A DNA stretch of 64,000 bases from Bacteroidota bacterium (GTDB taxonomy: Bacteria > Bacteroidota > Bacteroidia > Cytophagales > Cyclobacteriaceae). Where the stretch lies: assembly GCA_018267285.1 (NCBI GenBank), contig JAFDYU010000017.1, positions 19,948 through 83,947 of the forward strand, read 5' to 3'. The notes beneath the pieces were generated by a model. The model worked only from the letters and a program-made list of their open reading frames with translations, had not been told where the DNA came from and ran no database searches. Every line of letters begins with the position of its first letter. Within the stretch, counting starts at the first letter, position 1. Positions 27,171 to 35,724 of the stretch are shown here, in pieces. A program made the translations under genes and the position numbers.

Positions 27171-27950
27171 TCAATTTACGGATTCAATTTCTGATTTGTA
27201 TTCTTTGAAAGCAAGGTAGATGCCGTGCGCTATAGTATCCTGCCCGGCCGCACTAAGTAAATACTTTTCTTCCCTTTCTTGCGACAAAAATCCGGTTTCA
27301 ATAAGCACGCTGGGCATGGCCGTGCGCCACAACACCCAAAAACCGGCTTGCTTTACTCCACGGCTGTGCCTGCCTTTGGTTTTAAACTGCTCTTCTATTT
27401 TTTGTGCAAACCGTAAGCTGCTCTCCTGGTAGGCACTTTGACTAAGCGTAAAAAGAATATATGATTCGTCACTGTTGGGATCGAACCCTGCGTAGCGTTC
27501 TTTGTAGTTTTCGTCCATCATAATCACGGAGTTTTCGCGCTGGGCTACTTCCAGATTGCCCTTGTCTTTGTGCAAGCCCATAACGTACGTTTCTGTGCCG
27601 TAGGCCGGTGCCCCCGGCAACGAGTTGGCATGAATGCATATAAAAAGATCGGCTTTCACCTTATTGGCAAGCTCTGCCCGATCCTCCAACGACATGTACT
27701 TATCCGACTTCCGCGTATAAATCACTTTTACTTCGGGCATGTTTTTTTCGATGTAGGCGCCAAACTTCAACGAAATTTTTAGAGCCACATCCTTTTCTTT
27801 CGACTTTTTACCCAATGTGCCGGGGTCTGTACCTCCATGCCCGGGGTCGATTACTATCGTAGCCACTTTTGGGCCTGAGGTGCGGTAAGCAGCAGAAGAG
27901 TTTAGCAAGGTTATTGCTATCAGAAAGGCCTTTAACCCGATATTCCTCAC
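27171..27950 (-). CDS. N-acetylmuramoyl-L-alanine amidase (Amidase_3)
   Basis: A 259-residue peptidoglycan amidase. The catalytic domain shows the zinc motifs IVIDPGHGGTDPG (His, near residue 43), a glutamate in the middle, CIHANSLPGAPAYGTETYV and the final ETGFLSQEREEKYL with the catalytic glutamate. It cleaves the peptide stem from the glycan during cell separation. I use GTG 27950, giving a signal peptide (VRNIGLKAFLIAITLLNSSAAY); the open frame extends 31 codons further but into the promoter of the divergent lptD gene. First gene of the amidase-MCE-carboxylase operon. Confidence 0.9.
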   Translation of the reverse strand: MRNIGLKAFLIAITLLNSSAAYRTSGPKVATIVIDPGHGGTDPGTLGKKSKEKDVALKISLKFGAYIEKNMPEVKVIYTRKSDKYMSLEDRAELANKVKADLFICIHANSLPGAPAYGTETYVMGLHKDKGNLEVAQRENSVIMMDENYKERYAGFDPNSDESYILFTLSQSAYQESSLRFAQKIEEQFKTKGRHSRGVKQAGFWVLWRTAMPSVLIETGFLSQEREEKYLLSAAGQDTIAHGIYLAFKEYKSEIESVN

Positions 27951-27979
27951 GAACGTAGCGATGTGTGGCAGAATTGAAA

Positions 27980-27987
27980 TAACTTTG
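27980..27987 (+). promoter_or_regulatory. TAnnTTTG promoter element for lptD
   Basis: TAACTTTG is an exact -7 match. The start of transcription would be near 27993, giving a leader of about 58 bases to GTG 28051. It supports GTG 28051 over the longer frame that opens at 27961. Confidence 0.6.
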
Positions 27988-27993
27988 CGTAAA

Positions 27994-28012
27994 GTTGTGA
28001 ATTTTTCACAAC
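27994..28012. promoter_or_regulatory. Palindrome at the lptD transcription start
   Basis: GTTGTGAA (27994-28001) and TTCACAAC (28005-28012) are exact inverse complements with a 3-base spacer, starting 6 bases after the -7 element. It could be an operator or the first hairpin of the mRNA. Confidence 0.5.
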
Positions 28013-28050
28013 ATGATAAACACCTATTAACCCTGACCGGCAAAGAAGTT

Positions 28051-30804
28051 GTGATCCGATATACGCTTGTTTTTGCATTTTTCTTTGCCCTTCAGCTCGA
28101 ACTTTCGGCTCAGGTGGAACGCTCCATAAAGGCACCCGCTGTTCTTCCTGCCAAAACTGACTCCCTGCCGAAGCCTTTTAAAAACGACTCCATAGCCAAT
28201 ACTTCGAAAATCCAGGCAGATACCGTAAAAAAAGATTCGGTCAAAACACAGCCGAAAAGCGATATCGAATCAACCATTATCTACTCAGCCGATGATTCGA
28301 TCGTTTCTCAACTGCAGAAAAAAGTAGTACGGCTCTATGGAAACGCCAAGGTTACCTATGGCAATATCAAACTCGATGCCGAAGAAATTATTATCGACTA
28401 CGAAACATCTACCATTACCGCCAACGGCAAAAAAGATTCTACGGGTGAGATGGTGGGGTTTCCCATTTTTACGGAAGGCACGGAAACGTACGAAACGAAG
28501 GGAATGGTTTACAACTTTAAAAATAAGAAGGCCAAAATTACACAAGTAGTTACCAAACAGAGCGAGGGCTTTATGCATGGCGAAACGGTGTTTAAAGACT
28601 CGAAGAATAATCTTTTCACGATAGGGAACGCCTACACTACGTGCGACCTTGCCGACCCGCACTTCCGCATCATTTCAAAGAAAGCAAAAGCCATTCAAGG
28701 CGATAAAATTGTATCGGGGCCTTTTTACATGGAATTCAATCATGTGCCTACCCCGCTTGGGTTTGCATTCGGCTTATTTCCATCGCAGAAAAGCGGTTCG
28801 TCCGGTGTTATTGTGCCCGCGTATGGCGAAGAAACCACCCGCGGTTTCTTTTTGCGAAAAGGTGGATACTATTTTAATATCAGCGATTATGTAAACCTGT
28901 CGGTTACAGCCGATCTGTATTCGAAAGGCTCTACGGGTTTGTACTTAAACTCTAATTACATCAGTCGATATAAATATTCGGGCACTGTAAATTTTTCCTT
29001 CAACAACAACAATTACAGTTCACAAATTGAAAAGCCGAGCAAGCGCAAGGACTTCAGCCTCACCTGGAGCCATGCGCCAAAATCAAGGGGCTCTTCAAGG
29101 TTCGCTGCATCCGTCAACGCTGCCACCAGCACCAACAACAGCAATAACTTTTTAGGCGCAGGCCAGGCTAATATGGCGTTGATGCAAAACAGCAACTTGC
29201 AACAAAAGGCTAACTCTAATATTTCGTTTTCGAAATCGTTTCCGGGAACGCCATTTACGTTGGCCGTAAACATGACCCACTCGCAAGACTTCAAGTCGAG
29301 GAGAGTGGATTTATCCTTGCCCAACATCAGCTTCAATGTAAACAACGTGTATCCATTTAAGAAATCGAGCAGCATGATTTTGCAAAACCTGCAGTTCAAA
29401 TACACGATGAATGCCGTGAACCAGATCAACAACGACTTGGGTAACATTGCCCGCGATGCCAACGGTGCCCCCAAAGACAGTATTGGTGCCTTCAACTTTC
29501 AGAACTTGCACATTTATTTTCAAAATGCAAACAAAGGCGTGCGCCACGTAATTCCGATAAGCACCTCGTTTAAAGTAATGAAGTTTTTTACCATTACAGC
29601 CGCAGGCACGTACAACGAATTGTGGTATTTTGATAAACTTAACTGGGCGGCCACTCCTTCCAACAATCCTTTATCGTTGGGCTCGAAGATTGTAAAAACC
29701 GATACCACTCATCTTTTCAACCGTGAGTCGTATTTTTCTTTTTCAGCGAGTTTAATCACCCGGATTTACGGCACCTACCTTGCCAAAAACAAATCGGCAC
29801 GTATTCGTGGCATAAGGCATCTAATTACCCCGAACCTCAGCTTCAACTACAGCCCCGATTTCTCCAGTGCCAAATACGGATACTATCAAAAAATAGGTAC
29901 TACCGATGCCAACGGAAAGCCCACCACAGTTCTGAAGTCCATACACGAAGGTTTCATTTACGGTGCATCGCCTACCGGGCGAAGTCAGTCGATCGGGTTT
30001 GGGATTGGAAATACGGTAGAAATGAAAGTGCGTAAGCCAAAGGATACTGTCGATCGGAAAATTTCCCTCATCAATAATATGTCGTTGAATTCCGGCTATA
30101 ATTTCCTGGCCGATTCATTCAAACTGGCACCCATCAGCATGACCGCCAACTCGAATATTTTGAACAATAAAATCAACCTTAACATGAGTGCCACATTGGA
30201 TCCTTACCAATATTGGCAGGTGAAGTCGGGGGTAACCAACCAAGACCAGCCCATGTACACTTCGGTGAGAGTCAGCCACCTTGCTTGGGGCACGGGGAAG
30301 ATCGGCAGAATAACCAGTGCGTCTTTGGCGTTCAGCACAAACTTGAATCCGAAAGGGCAGCAGAAAGACACCGACATGCGCAATAAAGTTGGGAAGGCCA
30401 GCGCCACGCAAGCCGACAAAGATTATTTACTGAATCATCCCGGTACCTATATTGACTTCACCATCCCATGGAATCTGCGGCTCACCTACAACATTTCGTA
30501 CTCACACTCTAGTGCCAATAGCCCTCCTACGGTTACACAGGCATCTCAGTTTTCGGGCGATGTGAGCCTAAGCGAGAAATGGAAAATTACGTACAGTGCG
30601 GGATACGATTTCAAGAATCAAGCATTCACCCAAACCAATTTGGGGCTTAGCCGCGATTTGCACTGCTGGCAGATGTCGCTCAACTGGATTCCGTTTGGAA
30701 AATTCCAATCGTATATGTTTAATATCGGAATAAAATCTGCATTGTTAAAAGATCTGAAACTCAACCGCACGCGCAACTTCCCCGATGCGAACCAAGCCTA
30801 TTAA
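28051..30804 (+). CDS. lptD: LPS-assembly protein LptD-like outer-membrane protein
   Basis: A 917-residue protein. The GTG at 28051 gives a signal peptide (MIRYTLVFAFFFALQLELSAQ). After a Lys/Asp/Ser-rich linker comes an OstA/LptA-like beta-jellyroll (about 70-200: VRLYGNAKVTYGNIKLDAEEIIIDY, YETKGMVYNFKNKKAKIT), followed by a conserved segment around VPTPLGFAFGLFPSQKSGSSGVIVPAYG and a long barrel. This is the Bacteroidota form of LptD, which inserts LPS in the outer leaflet with LptE. It is divergent from the amidase operon with about 100 bases between, containing a promoter and a palindrome. Confidence 0.9.
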   Translation: MIRYTLVFAFFFALQLELSAQVERSIKAPAVLPAKTDSLPKPFKNDSIANTSKIQADTVKKDSVKTQPKSDIESTIIYSADDSIVSQLQKKVVRLYGNAKVTYGNIKLDAEEIIIDYETSTITANGKKDSTGEMVGFPIFTEGTETYETKGMVYNFKNKKAKITQVVTKQSEGFMHGETVFKDSKNNLFTIGNAYTTCDLADPHFRIISKKAKAIQGDKIVSGPFYMEFNHVPTPLGFAFGLFPSQKSGSSGVIVPAYGEETTRGFFLRKGGYYFNISDYVNLSVTADLYSKGSTGLYLNSNYISRYKYSGTVNFSFNNNNYSSQIEKPSKRKDFSLTWSHAPKSRGSSRFAASVNAATSTNNSNNFLGAGQANMALMQNSNLQQKANSNISFSKSFPGTPFTLAVNMTHSQDFKSRRVDLSLPNISFNVNNVYPFKKSSSMILQNLQFKYTMNAVNQINNDLGNIARDANGAPKDSIGAFNFQNLHIYFQNANKGVRHVIPISTSFKVMKFFTITAAGTYNELWYFDKLNWAATPSNNPLSLGSKIVKTDTTHLFNRESYFSFSASLITRIYGTYLAKNKSARIRGIRHLITPNLSFNYSPDFSSAKYGYYQKIGTTDANGKPTTVLKSIHEGFIYGASPTGRSQSIGFGIGNTVEMKVRKPKDTVDRKISLINNMSLNSGYNFLADSFKLAPISMTANSNILNNKINLNMSATLDPYQYWQVKSGVTNQDQPMYTSVRVSHLAWGTGKIGRITSASLAFSTNLNPKGQQKDTDMRNKVGKASATQADKDYLLNHPGTYIDFTIPWNLRLTYNISYSHSSANSPPTVTQASQFSGDVSLSEKWKITYSAGYDFKNQAFTQTNLGLSRDLHCWQMSLNWIPFGKFQSYMFNIGIKSALLKDLKLNRTRNFPDANQAY

Positions 30805-30832
30805 TTGAATCGGCTAAATTATTTTTGATGGA

Positions 30833-32557
30833 TCACTTTATCCAACCTTCAATTTCTTCGAGCGTTGGGTTTTGCACCGATTCAAGTTTCAATTTCTTGC
30901 GCATGCCCGGAATGTCGTTGAAGAGTTTGGTGGGTTTTATCTCCTTCAACTGAACGGCAGAACGGATATTCAGTTTTTCGAGGATTGGAAATAATTCCGG
31001 CCGGATGCCAAGCGATAGAAATTCTTTTTCCGTGTCCACTTCATTTTTTTTCTCCGGTTTCATCTGCGGAAAGAAGATAACATCTTGAATGGATGGCGAA
31101 TTGGTCATAATCATACTCAACCGATCTATACCAATGCCCAAGCCGGCTGTTGGTGGCATTCCGTATTCCAGTGCACGCAAAAAATCTTCGTCCAGTGTCA
31201 TCGCTTCTTCGTCTCCGCGTTTGCCCAACTCAAGTTGTTCTTCAAACCGATGGCGTTGGTCAATTGGGTCGTTCAATTCCGAGAAAGAATTACAAATTTC
31301 TTTACGGTTGCAAATCGCTTCAAAACGTTCTACCAACCCGGGTTTGCTGCGGTGCTTCTTCGCGAGTGGAGACATCTCCAACGGGTAGTCGGTAATAAAT
31401 GTTGGCTGGATAATATTCGGCTCGCACTTCTCGCCAAAAATCTGATCGATCAATTTTCCTTTGCCCATGGTGTTGTCCATAGGTACCTGAAGTTGTTTGC
31501 CGGTTTCGCGCAACTGCTCTTCGTTCATTTCAGAAATATCGATACCGGTAAAATGCTGAATCGCTTCGTACATGGTGAATCGTTTCCACGGACGTTTAAA
31601 GTTGATCAGGTTCTCTCCTACTTTAATTTCTGTAGTTCCGTGCAAATCCATCGCAGCCTTCTCAATCATCTCCTCGACCAGATCCATCATCCACAGATAA
31701 TCTTTGTACGCTACGTACAATTCCACCTGCGTGAACTCGGGGTTGTGAAAGCGCGACATACCTTCGTTGCGAAAATCCTTGCTAAACTCGTACACACCAT
31801 TAAAGCCACCTACAATCAATCGCTTCAGATAAAGTTCATTTGCAATGCGCAGGTACAAAGTCATATCGAGCGTATTGTGATGTGTTTTAAAAGGCTTTGC
31901 TGCTGCACCTCCGTACAAGGGTTGAAGAATTGGTGTTTCCACTTCGAGATAGCCCTGCTTATTGAGATACTCGCGCATGGAGTTGACAAGCCGGGTGCGT
32001 TTCACAAAGGCATCGCGTACGTGCGGGTTCACCACCAGGTCTACGTAGCGCATGCGGTAACGCTGCTCGGGGTCGGTGAAGGCATCGTGCACGTGAATGT
32101 TGCCTTGCTCATCTTTGGTTTCTTTTACAATCGGCAACGGCCGCAATGATTTGGACAACACCACAAAACTTTTAGCATGAATGGATAGCTCGCCCGTTTG
32201 AGTAGTGAATGCAAATCCTTTTACGCCTATGATATCGCCAATGTCGAGTAATTTTTTAAAGACGGTATTGTAAAGTGTTTTGTCTTCTCCGGGGCACAGA
32301 TCATCTCTGCGGAAGTAAATTTGCACACGGCCCGATTCGTCTTGCAGCTCGGCAAACGAAGCATTGCCCATCACCCTGCGCGACATAATGCGCCCCGCTA
32401 CGGACAGATCTTTACCTTCGAGTGAAGCATAATTTTTATGAAACCCCTCGGCTGTTACATTCACATCAAACAATTCGGCCGGATAGGGATTAATTCCGAG
32501 CTTGCTCAACTCGGTCATGCTCTGCCTGCGGATGGATTCTTGCTCGCTTAACTGCAT
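30833..32557 (-). CDS. lysS: Lysyl-tRNA synthetase, class II
   Basis: A 574-residue enzyme. The N-terminal OB-fold binds the tRNA anticodon ([24 protein letters not shown]), followed by the class II core with motif 2 [19 protein letters not shown] and motif 3 [12 protein letters not shown]. After the usual end it carries a C-terminal extension of about 75 residues (from [20 protein letters not shown] to the end) with a helix-hairpin-helix-like pattern, seen in Bacteroidota LysS. The ATG at 32557 lies only 2 bases after the stop of the HepT toxin-like gene, so lysS is probably cotranscribed with the toxin-antitoxin pair. Confidence 0.97.
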   Translation of the reverse strand: MQLSEQESIRRQSMTELSKLGINPYPAELFDVNVTAEGFHKNYASLEGKDLSVAGRIMSRRVMGNASFAELQDESGRVQIYFRRDDLCPGEDKTLYNTVFKKLLDIGDIIGVKGFAFTTQTGELSIHAKSFVVLSKSLRPLPIVKETKDEQGNIHVHDAFTDPEQRYRMRYVDLVVNPHVRDAFVKRTRLVNSMREYLNKQGYLEVETPILQPLYGGAAAKPFKTHHNTLDMTLYLRIANELYLKRLIVGGFNGVYEFSKDFRNEGMSRFHNPEFTQVELYVAYKDYLWMMDLVEEMIEKAAMDLHGTTEIKVGENLINFKRPWKRFTMYEAIQHFTGIDISEMNEEQLRETGKQLQVPMDNTMGKGKLIDQIFGEKCEPNIIQPTFITDYPLEMSPLAKKHRSKPGLVERFEAICNRKEICNSFSELNDPIDQRHRFEEQLELGKRGDEEAMTLDEDFLRALEYGMPPTAGLGIGIDRLSMIMTNSPSIQDVIFFPQMKPEKKNEVDTEKEFLSLGIRPELFPILEKLNIRSAVQLKEIKPTKLFNDIPGMRKKLKLESVQNPTLEEIEGWIK

Positions 32558-32559
32558 AA

Positions 32560-32910
32560 TTATTTTTCGTGTAAAATATTTTGAATGTCTGTTTTTAGTT
32601 TTGGAAGATGTGAATGGATCAGTTGCCAGACTTCTTCAGCATCAATTCCAAAATAATTGTGAGCTATGAAATTTCTAAATGACTTTATCTTGTTCCACTC
32701 TATTTGTGATTGCTCGTCTCTAAACAGCTTACTTAGCTTGACCACCGATTCACCTATCACAACAAAATTCATTAGAACTGAATCGAATGTTTTTTCATCT
32801 TGATGAAATTCGTTGCTGTTATTGATACCATGAATAAAGCTTTGAATTTTGTTCACAGATTCAAGGATCGCTTCTAAATTGATTCGATCCCTGTCAGATA
32901 AAAATGGCAT
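32560..32910 (-). CDS. HepT-like HEPN ribonuclease toxin (DUF86)
   Basis: A 116-residue all-helical HEPN protein. The nuclease motif RX4HXY is present as R79-NFIA-H84-N-Y86. In characterised HepT/MntA pairs the toxin is an RNase and the antitoxin AMPylates this tyrosine. It overlaps the upstream MntA-like gene by 17 bases and ends 2 bases before lysS. The motif looks intact, so the toxin is probably functional (inference). Confidence 0.88.
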   Translation of the reverse strand: MPFLSDRDRINLEAILESVNKIQSFIHGINNSNEFHQDEKTFDSVLMNFVVIGESVVKLSKLFRDEQSQIEWNKIKSFRNFIAHNYFGIDAEEVWQLIHSHLPKLKTDIQNILHEK

Positions 32911-33184
32911 CCTTCAGAATTAATTCTTTTATGCTGGGACGAATAAATTTTTCGCGGCAAATATCCACCGGTAATTTAAACTTCGATTCAATCACTTCGC
33001 GAAGCTGATTCTTCTTCTCAAACAAGTCTTCCGTATTAGGTTCAAACTCAATTATTATATCAATGTCATTGGGTTTTTCATTGCGTGCCACAGAGCCAAA
33101 CAATCCTAATTTGACAATACCAAATTGCTTCAAAAATGTTTTTTTTTGGCTTGATAGAAACGATATGACTTCTTCTTTTTTCAC
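32894..33184 (-). CDS. MntA-like minimal nucleotidyltransferase antitoxin
   Basis: A 96-residue nucleotidyltransferase-fold protein with the active-site pattern LFGSVARNEKPNDIDIIIEF (GS at 30-31, D40 and D42). It is the presumed antitoxin of HepT, acting by AMPylation of the toxin tyrosine. It starts at GTG 33184 and overlaps hepT by 17 bases. It lies 27 bases after the proline dehydrogenase gene on the same strand, so it may also be cotranscribed from there. Confidence 0.85.
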   Translation of the reverse strand: MKKEEVISFLSSQKKTFLKQFGIVKLGLFGSVARNEKPNDIDIIIEFEPNTEDLFEKKNQLREVIESKFKLPVDICREKFIRPSIKELILKDAIFI

Positions 33185-33211
33185 CTCAACAGCAAAGATA
33201 AAAATTTAACC

Positions 33212-34396
33212 TCACTTACCGTTTCTCCTACGGTCCAACTCCTTGCGGATGAGCGTCAGCTCGCGGCTGCTTTGGCCCGCCACAGACGTGTTCTCCGAAG
33301 CTCTGCGCAACAAATAGGGCATTACCGACTCCACCGGCCCGTACGGCACATACTTGGCCACGTTGTAACCTGCCTTGGCAAGATTAAACGAAATATTGTC
33401 GCTCATGCCAAGCAACTGTGCCGACCACACCCGTTTATCGTTTTGAGAAATAGTGTGTTTCTTCATCAAGGACGCAAGGTACTGATTACTGTATTCGTTA
33501 TGAGAACCGCACAGCACACTCGCACGCGAAATATTTTCAATGCAAAATGCTAACCCATCGTTAAAGGCCTGATCGGTTGCTTCTTTGTTTGGATGAATCG
33601 GATTAGGGTAGCCCATTTTAGTTGCTCGTTCCGCTTCTTTTTCCATGTACGCACCGCGCACCAGCTTTGCTCCAAAAAAATAATTTTGCTGAGTCGCTTC
33701 TGCAAATGCTTTTTTCAAATTGCCCAGCATATCGGCACGGTACATTTGAAACGTGTTGAAAACTATTGCGCGTGACGGATTGTATTTTTTCATCATCTCG
33801 TACGCCAGGCTGTCGATCGGGTTTTGAATCCAACTGTCTTCGGCATCGATGAGCACGGGTACATCATTTTCAAATGCTTTTTTGCAAATGCTGTCCACCC
33901 GGCTGTGTACCCGATTCCAAGTATTTTTTTCTTCATCCGTCAACTTCACCCCCGCTTGTATTTTTTCCAGCAAATCGAAAGCGGCCAAACCTGTAACTTT
34001 AAACACACTGAAGGGGATGGCCGGATTGCCTTTAGCCTTTTCGATGGTGGCTATAATCTGGCTGGCGGTTTGGTCGAACGCAGCTTCGGTTTCTTCGCCT
34101 TCTACCGAATAATCGAGAATGGTGCCAATGTGGTGCTTGAAAAGGTTTTGAATGGTTTTGTCGCTCTGGTCGATGGTTTCGCCACCGCAGAAATGTTCGA
34201 ACACGGTATAGCGTATCAAACCCTTAACCGGAAGCCTCAGCGCCAGGCTAACTTTTGCTAAACTTGTAGCCACCGAGGAAATGAACGGGTTATTGACAAG
34301 CGAAAAAATAAAATTGGCTTTTTTTAGTTCGCTGTCGCTTTTGTAAGAAAATGCAACTGCAGTATTGTCGAACTGTACCAAGGTATCCGATTCCAT
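33212..34396 (-). CDS. Proline dehydrogenase
   Basis: A 394-residue FAD enzyme that oxidises proline to pyrroline-5-carboxylate, a membrane-associated monofunctional form without a P5C dehydrogenase domain. Family features: IPFSVFKVTGLA, VPVLIDAEDSWIQNPID, KLVRGAYMEKEAERA, CGSHNEYSN, a QLLGMSDNISFNLAKAGYNVAKYVPYGPV stretch and YLLRRASENTSV near the end. ATG 34396 is chosen over a TTG at 34429 because a promoter element lies between them. Confidence 0.93.
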   Translation of the reverse strand: MESDTLVQFDNTAVAFSYKSDSELKKANFIFSLVNNPFISSVATSLAKVSLALRLPVKGLIRYTVFEHFCGGETIDQSDKTIQNLFKHHIGTILDYSVEGEETEAAFDQTASQIIATIEKAKGNPAIPFSVFKVTGLAAFDLLEKIQAGVKLTDEEKNTWNRVHSRVDSICKKAFENDVPVLIDAEDSWIQNPIDSLAYEMMKKYNPSRAIVFNTFQMYRADMLGNLKKAFAEATQQNYFFGAKLVRGAYMEKEAERATKMGYPNPIHPNKEATDQAFNDGLAFCIENISRASVLCGSHNEYSNQYLASLMKKHTISQNDKRVWSAQLLGMSDNISFNLAKAGYNVAKYVPYGPVESVMPYLLRRASENTSVAGQSSRELTLIRKELDRRRNGK

Positions 34397-34414
34397 GAAA
34401 TAGAAATTTGGCCG

Positions 34415-34422
34415 CAAATATA
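34415..34422 (-). promoter_or_regulatory. TAnnTTTG promoter element for proline dehydrogenase
   Basis: TATATTTG on the minus strand, 18 bases before ATG 34396; the leader would be about 12 bases. Supports the ATG start. Confidence 0.55.
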
Positions 34423-34468
34423 CATTCAAAGAATCAACTTAAAACTGAGTAGATTAGTGCAAATTTTC

Positions 34469-35485
34469 ATGACTTCCATCATTTCCTTTAACATACAAAG
34501 CATTTCAGACATTCGAAATAGCTACTCACAAGTTGGCATCCTTACCGACCACAATACCCGCGCTCATTGTTTTCCGCTGATCAGCGAGTTACTGCCCAAC
34601 ATTCAAATTATTGAAGTACCCGCAGGTGAAGAGCACAAAAATCTGGACACGTGCAAAACCATTTGGCAAAAGCTCACCGACCTTAATTTCGACCGGCACT
34701 CTTTATTAATAGTGCTGGGCGGTGGTGTGCTGGGCGATATGGGCGGTTTTTGTGCGGCCACCTTCAAACGCGGAATTGATTTTGTGTTGATTCCAACCAC
34801 CCTGCTCTCGCAAGTGGATGCCAGCGTAGGGGGCAAATTGGGCATCGATTTCAACCACTTTAAAAACCACATCGGGGTCTTTCAGAAGCCAAAAGAAACC
34901 ATTATACATACTCCATTTTTAAAGACACTGCCCAAGCGGGAGTTGAGGAGTGGTTTTGCCGAAGTAATTAAACATTGCCTGATTTCTGACGAAAGCATGT
35001 GGCAGACTATTTCTTCCAAAAAACTACATGATCAAAATTGGGAAGCTTTGGTGAAGCACTCGGTCGAGTTTAAAAAATCAATTACCGATCAGGATCCTAC
35101 CGAAAAAGGCATTCGGAAAATCCTGAATTTTGGACATACCATCGGCCATGCGTTGGAAGGTTATTTTCTGGCCGAAGGCAACCGTATTTTTCACGGAGAA
35201 GCCATTGCCATGGGCATGATTATGGAGAGTTTCATTGCCAAAGAAAAAAAACTGATTACCGAAGACGAGCTGGCGAAAATAACGGGCTACATCATTGCTA
35301 TTTTTGAGAAACAAGAGATGCCCTGGGGCGATTCGGCTTTGATTCAATTAACCAAGCAAGACAAAAAAAATAAAGAAAATGAGATTTTAATGGCCTTGCC
35401 GAATGGCATTGGCCGCTCCAAATGGGACGTGGCCGTTAGCGAAGAAGAATTGGAGAGTTCATTTGATTTTTACCGATCGCTCTAA
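34469..35485 (+). CDS. aroB: 3-dehydroquinate synthase
   Basis: A 338-residue NAD- and metal-dependent enzyme that makes 3-dehydroquinate from DAHP, the second shikimate step. Motifs: VLGGGVLGDMGGFCAATFKRGIDFVLIPTTLLSQVDASVGGKLGID (NAD and substrate site), RSGFAEVIKHC, ILNFGHTIGHALEG and FHGEAIAMGM with metal-binding histidines. ATG 34469 is preferred; a GTG at 34457 is possible. The end overlaps a small membrane-protein gene on the other strand by 4 bases. aroA follows 240 bases downstream. Confidence 0.96.
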   Translation: MTSIISFNIQSISDIRNSYSQVGILTDHNTRAHCFPLISELLPNIQIIEVPAGEEHKNLDTCKTIWQKLTDLNFDRHSLLIVLGGGVLGDMGGFCAATFKRGIDFVLIPTTLLSQVDASVGGKLGIDFNHFKNHIGVFQKPKETIIHTPFLKTLPKRELRSGFAEVIKHCLISDESMWQTISSKKLHDQNWEALVKHSVEFKKSITDQDPTEKGIRKILNFGHTIGHALEGYFLAEGNRIFHGEAIAMGMIMESFIAKEKKLITEDELAKITGYIIAIFEKQEMPWGDSALIQLTKQDKKNKENEILMALPNGIGRSKWDVAVSEEELESSFDFYRSL

Positions 35486-35667
35486 ACGTAGTTTACGTCC
35501 TGGTCTTCGGTTTCATTGCCTTTGACAAAAGCTTTCTTTAAGTCTTCGGCCTTTTTCGAAATGAATTCTTTGGTTTTCTTCTTGCGGTCGCCCGTAAGCA
35601 ACCAGGCAGCCAACAATGCACCGCCAGCTACCCCTAACCCGATTGCGATTTTTCTCGTTGTGCTCAT
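35482..35667 (-). CDS. Small YtxH-like membrane protein
   Basis: A 61-residue protein: short basic N-terminus, one glycine/alanine-rich membrane helix (IAIGLGVAGGALLAAWLLTG) and a charged helical tail with lysines then acidic residues (KKTKEFISKKAEDLKKAF). This is the layout of YtxH-type proteins, often stress-related. It sits between aroB and aroA on the opposite strand and overlaps the aroB end by 4 bases. Function unknown. Confidence 0.7.
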   Translation of the reverse strand: MSTTRKIAIGLGVAGGALLAAWLLTGDRKKKTKEFISKKAEDLKKAFVKGNETEDQDVNYV

Positions 35668-35724
35668 ACTTCCTTCAACCTGTTTTTAAATTAAAATGTT
35701 TCAATTCGTGAAAAAAAAGTTTTG

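Noticed and set aside
27951-28043. A longer amidase N-terminus of 31 extra codons
   Set aside because: It would run through the lptD promoter and palindrome, and it would place the hydrophobic signal segment inside the protein.
31085-32149. A 354-codon open frame on the plus strand, opposite lysS
   Set aside because: It lies wholly within the well-supported lysS gene, and its product has no recognisable domain and a composition typical of antisense shadows.
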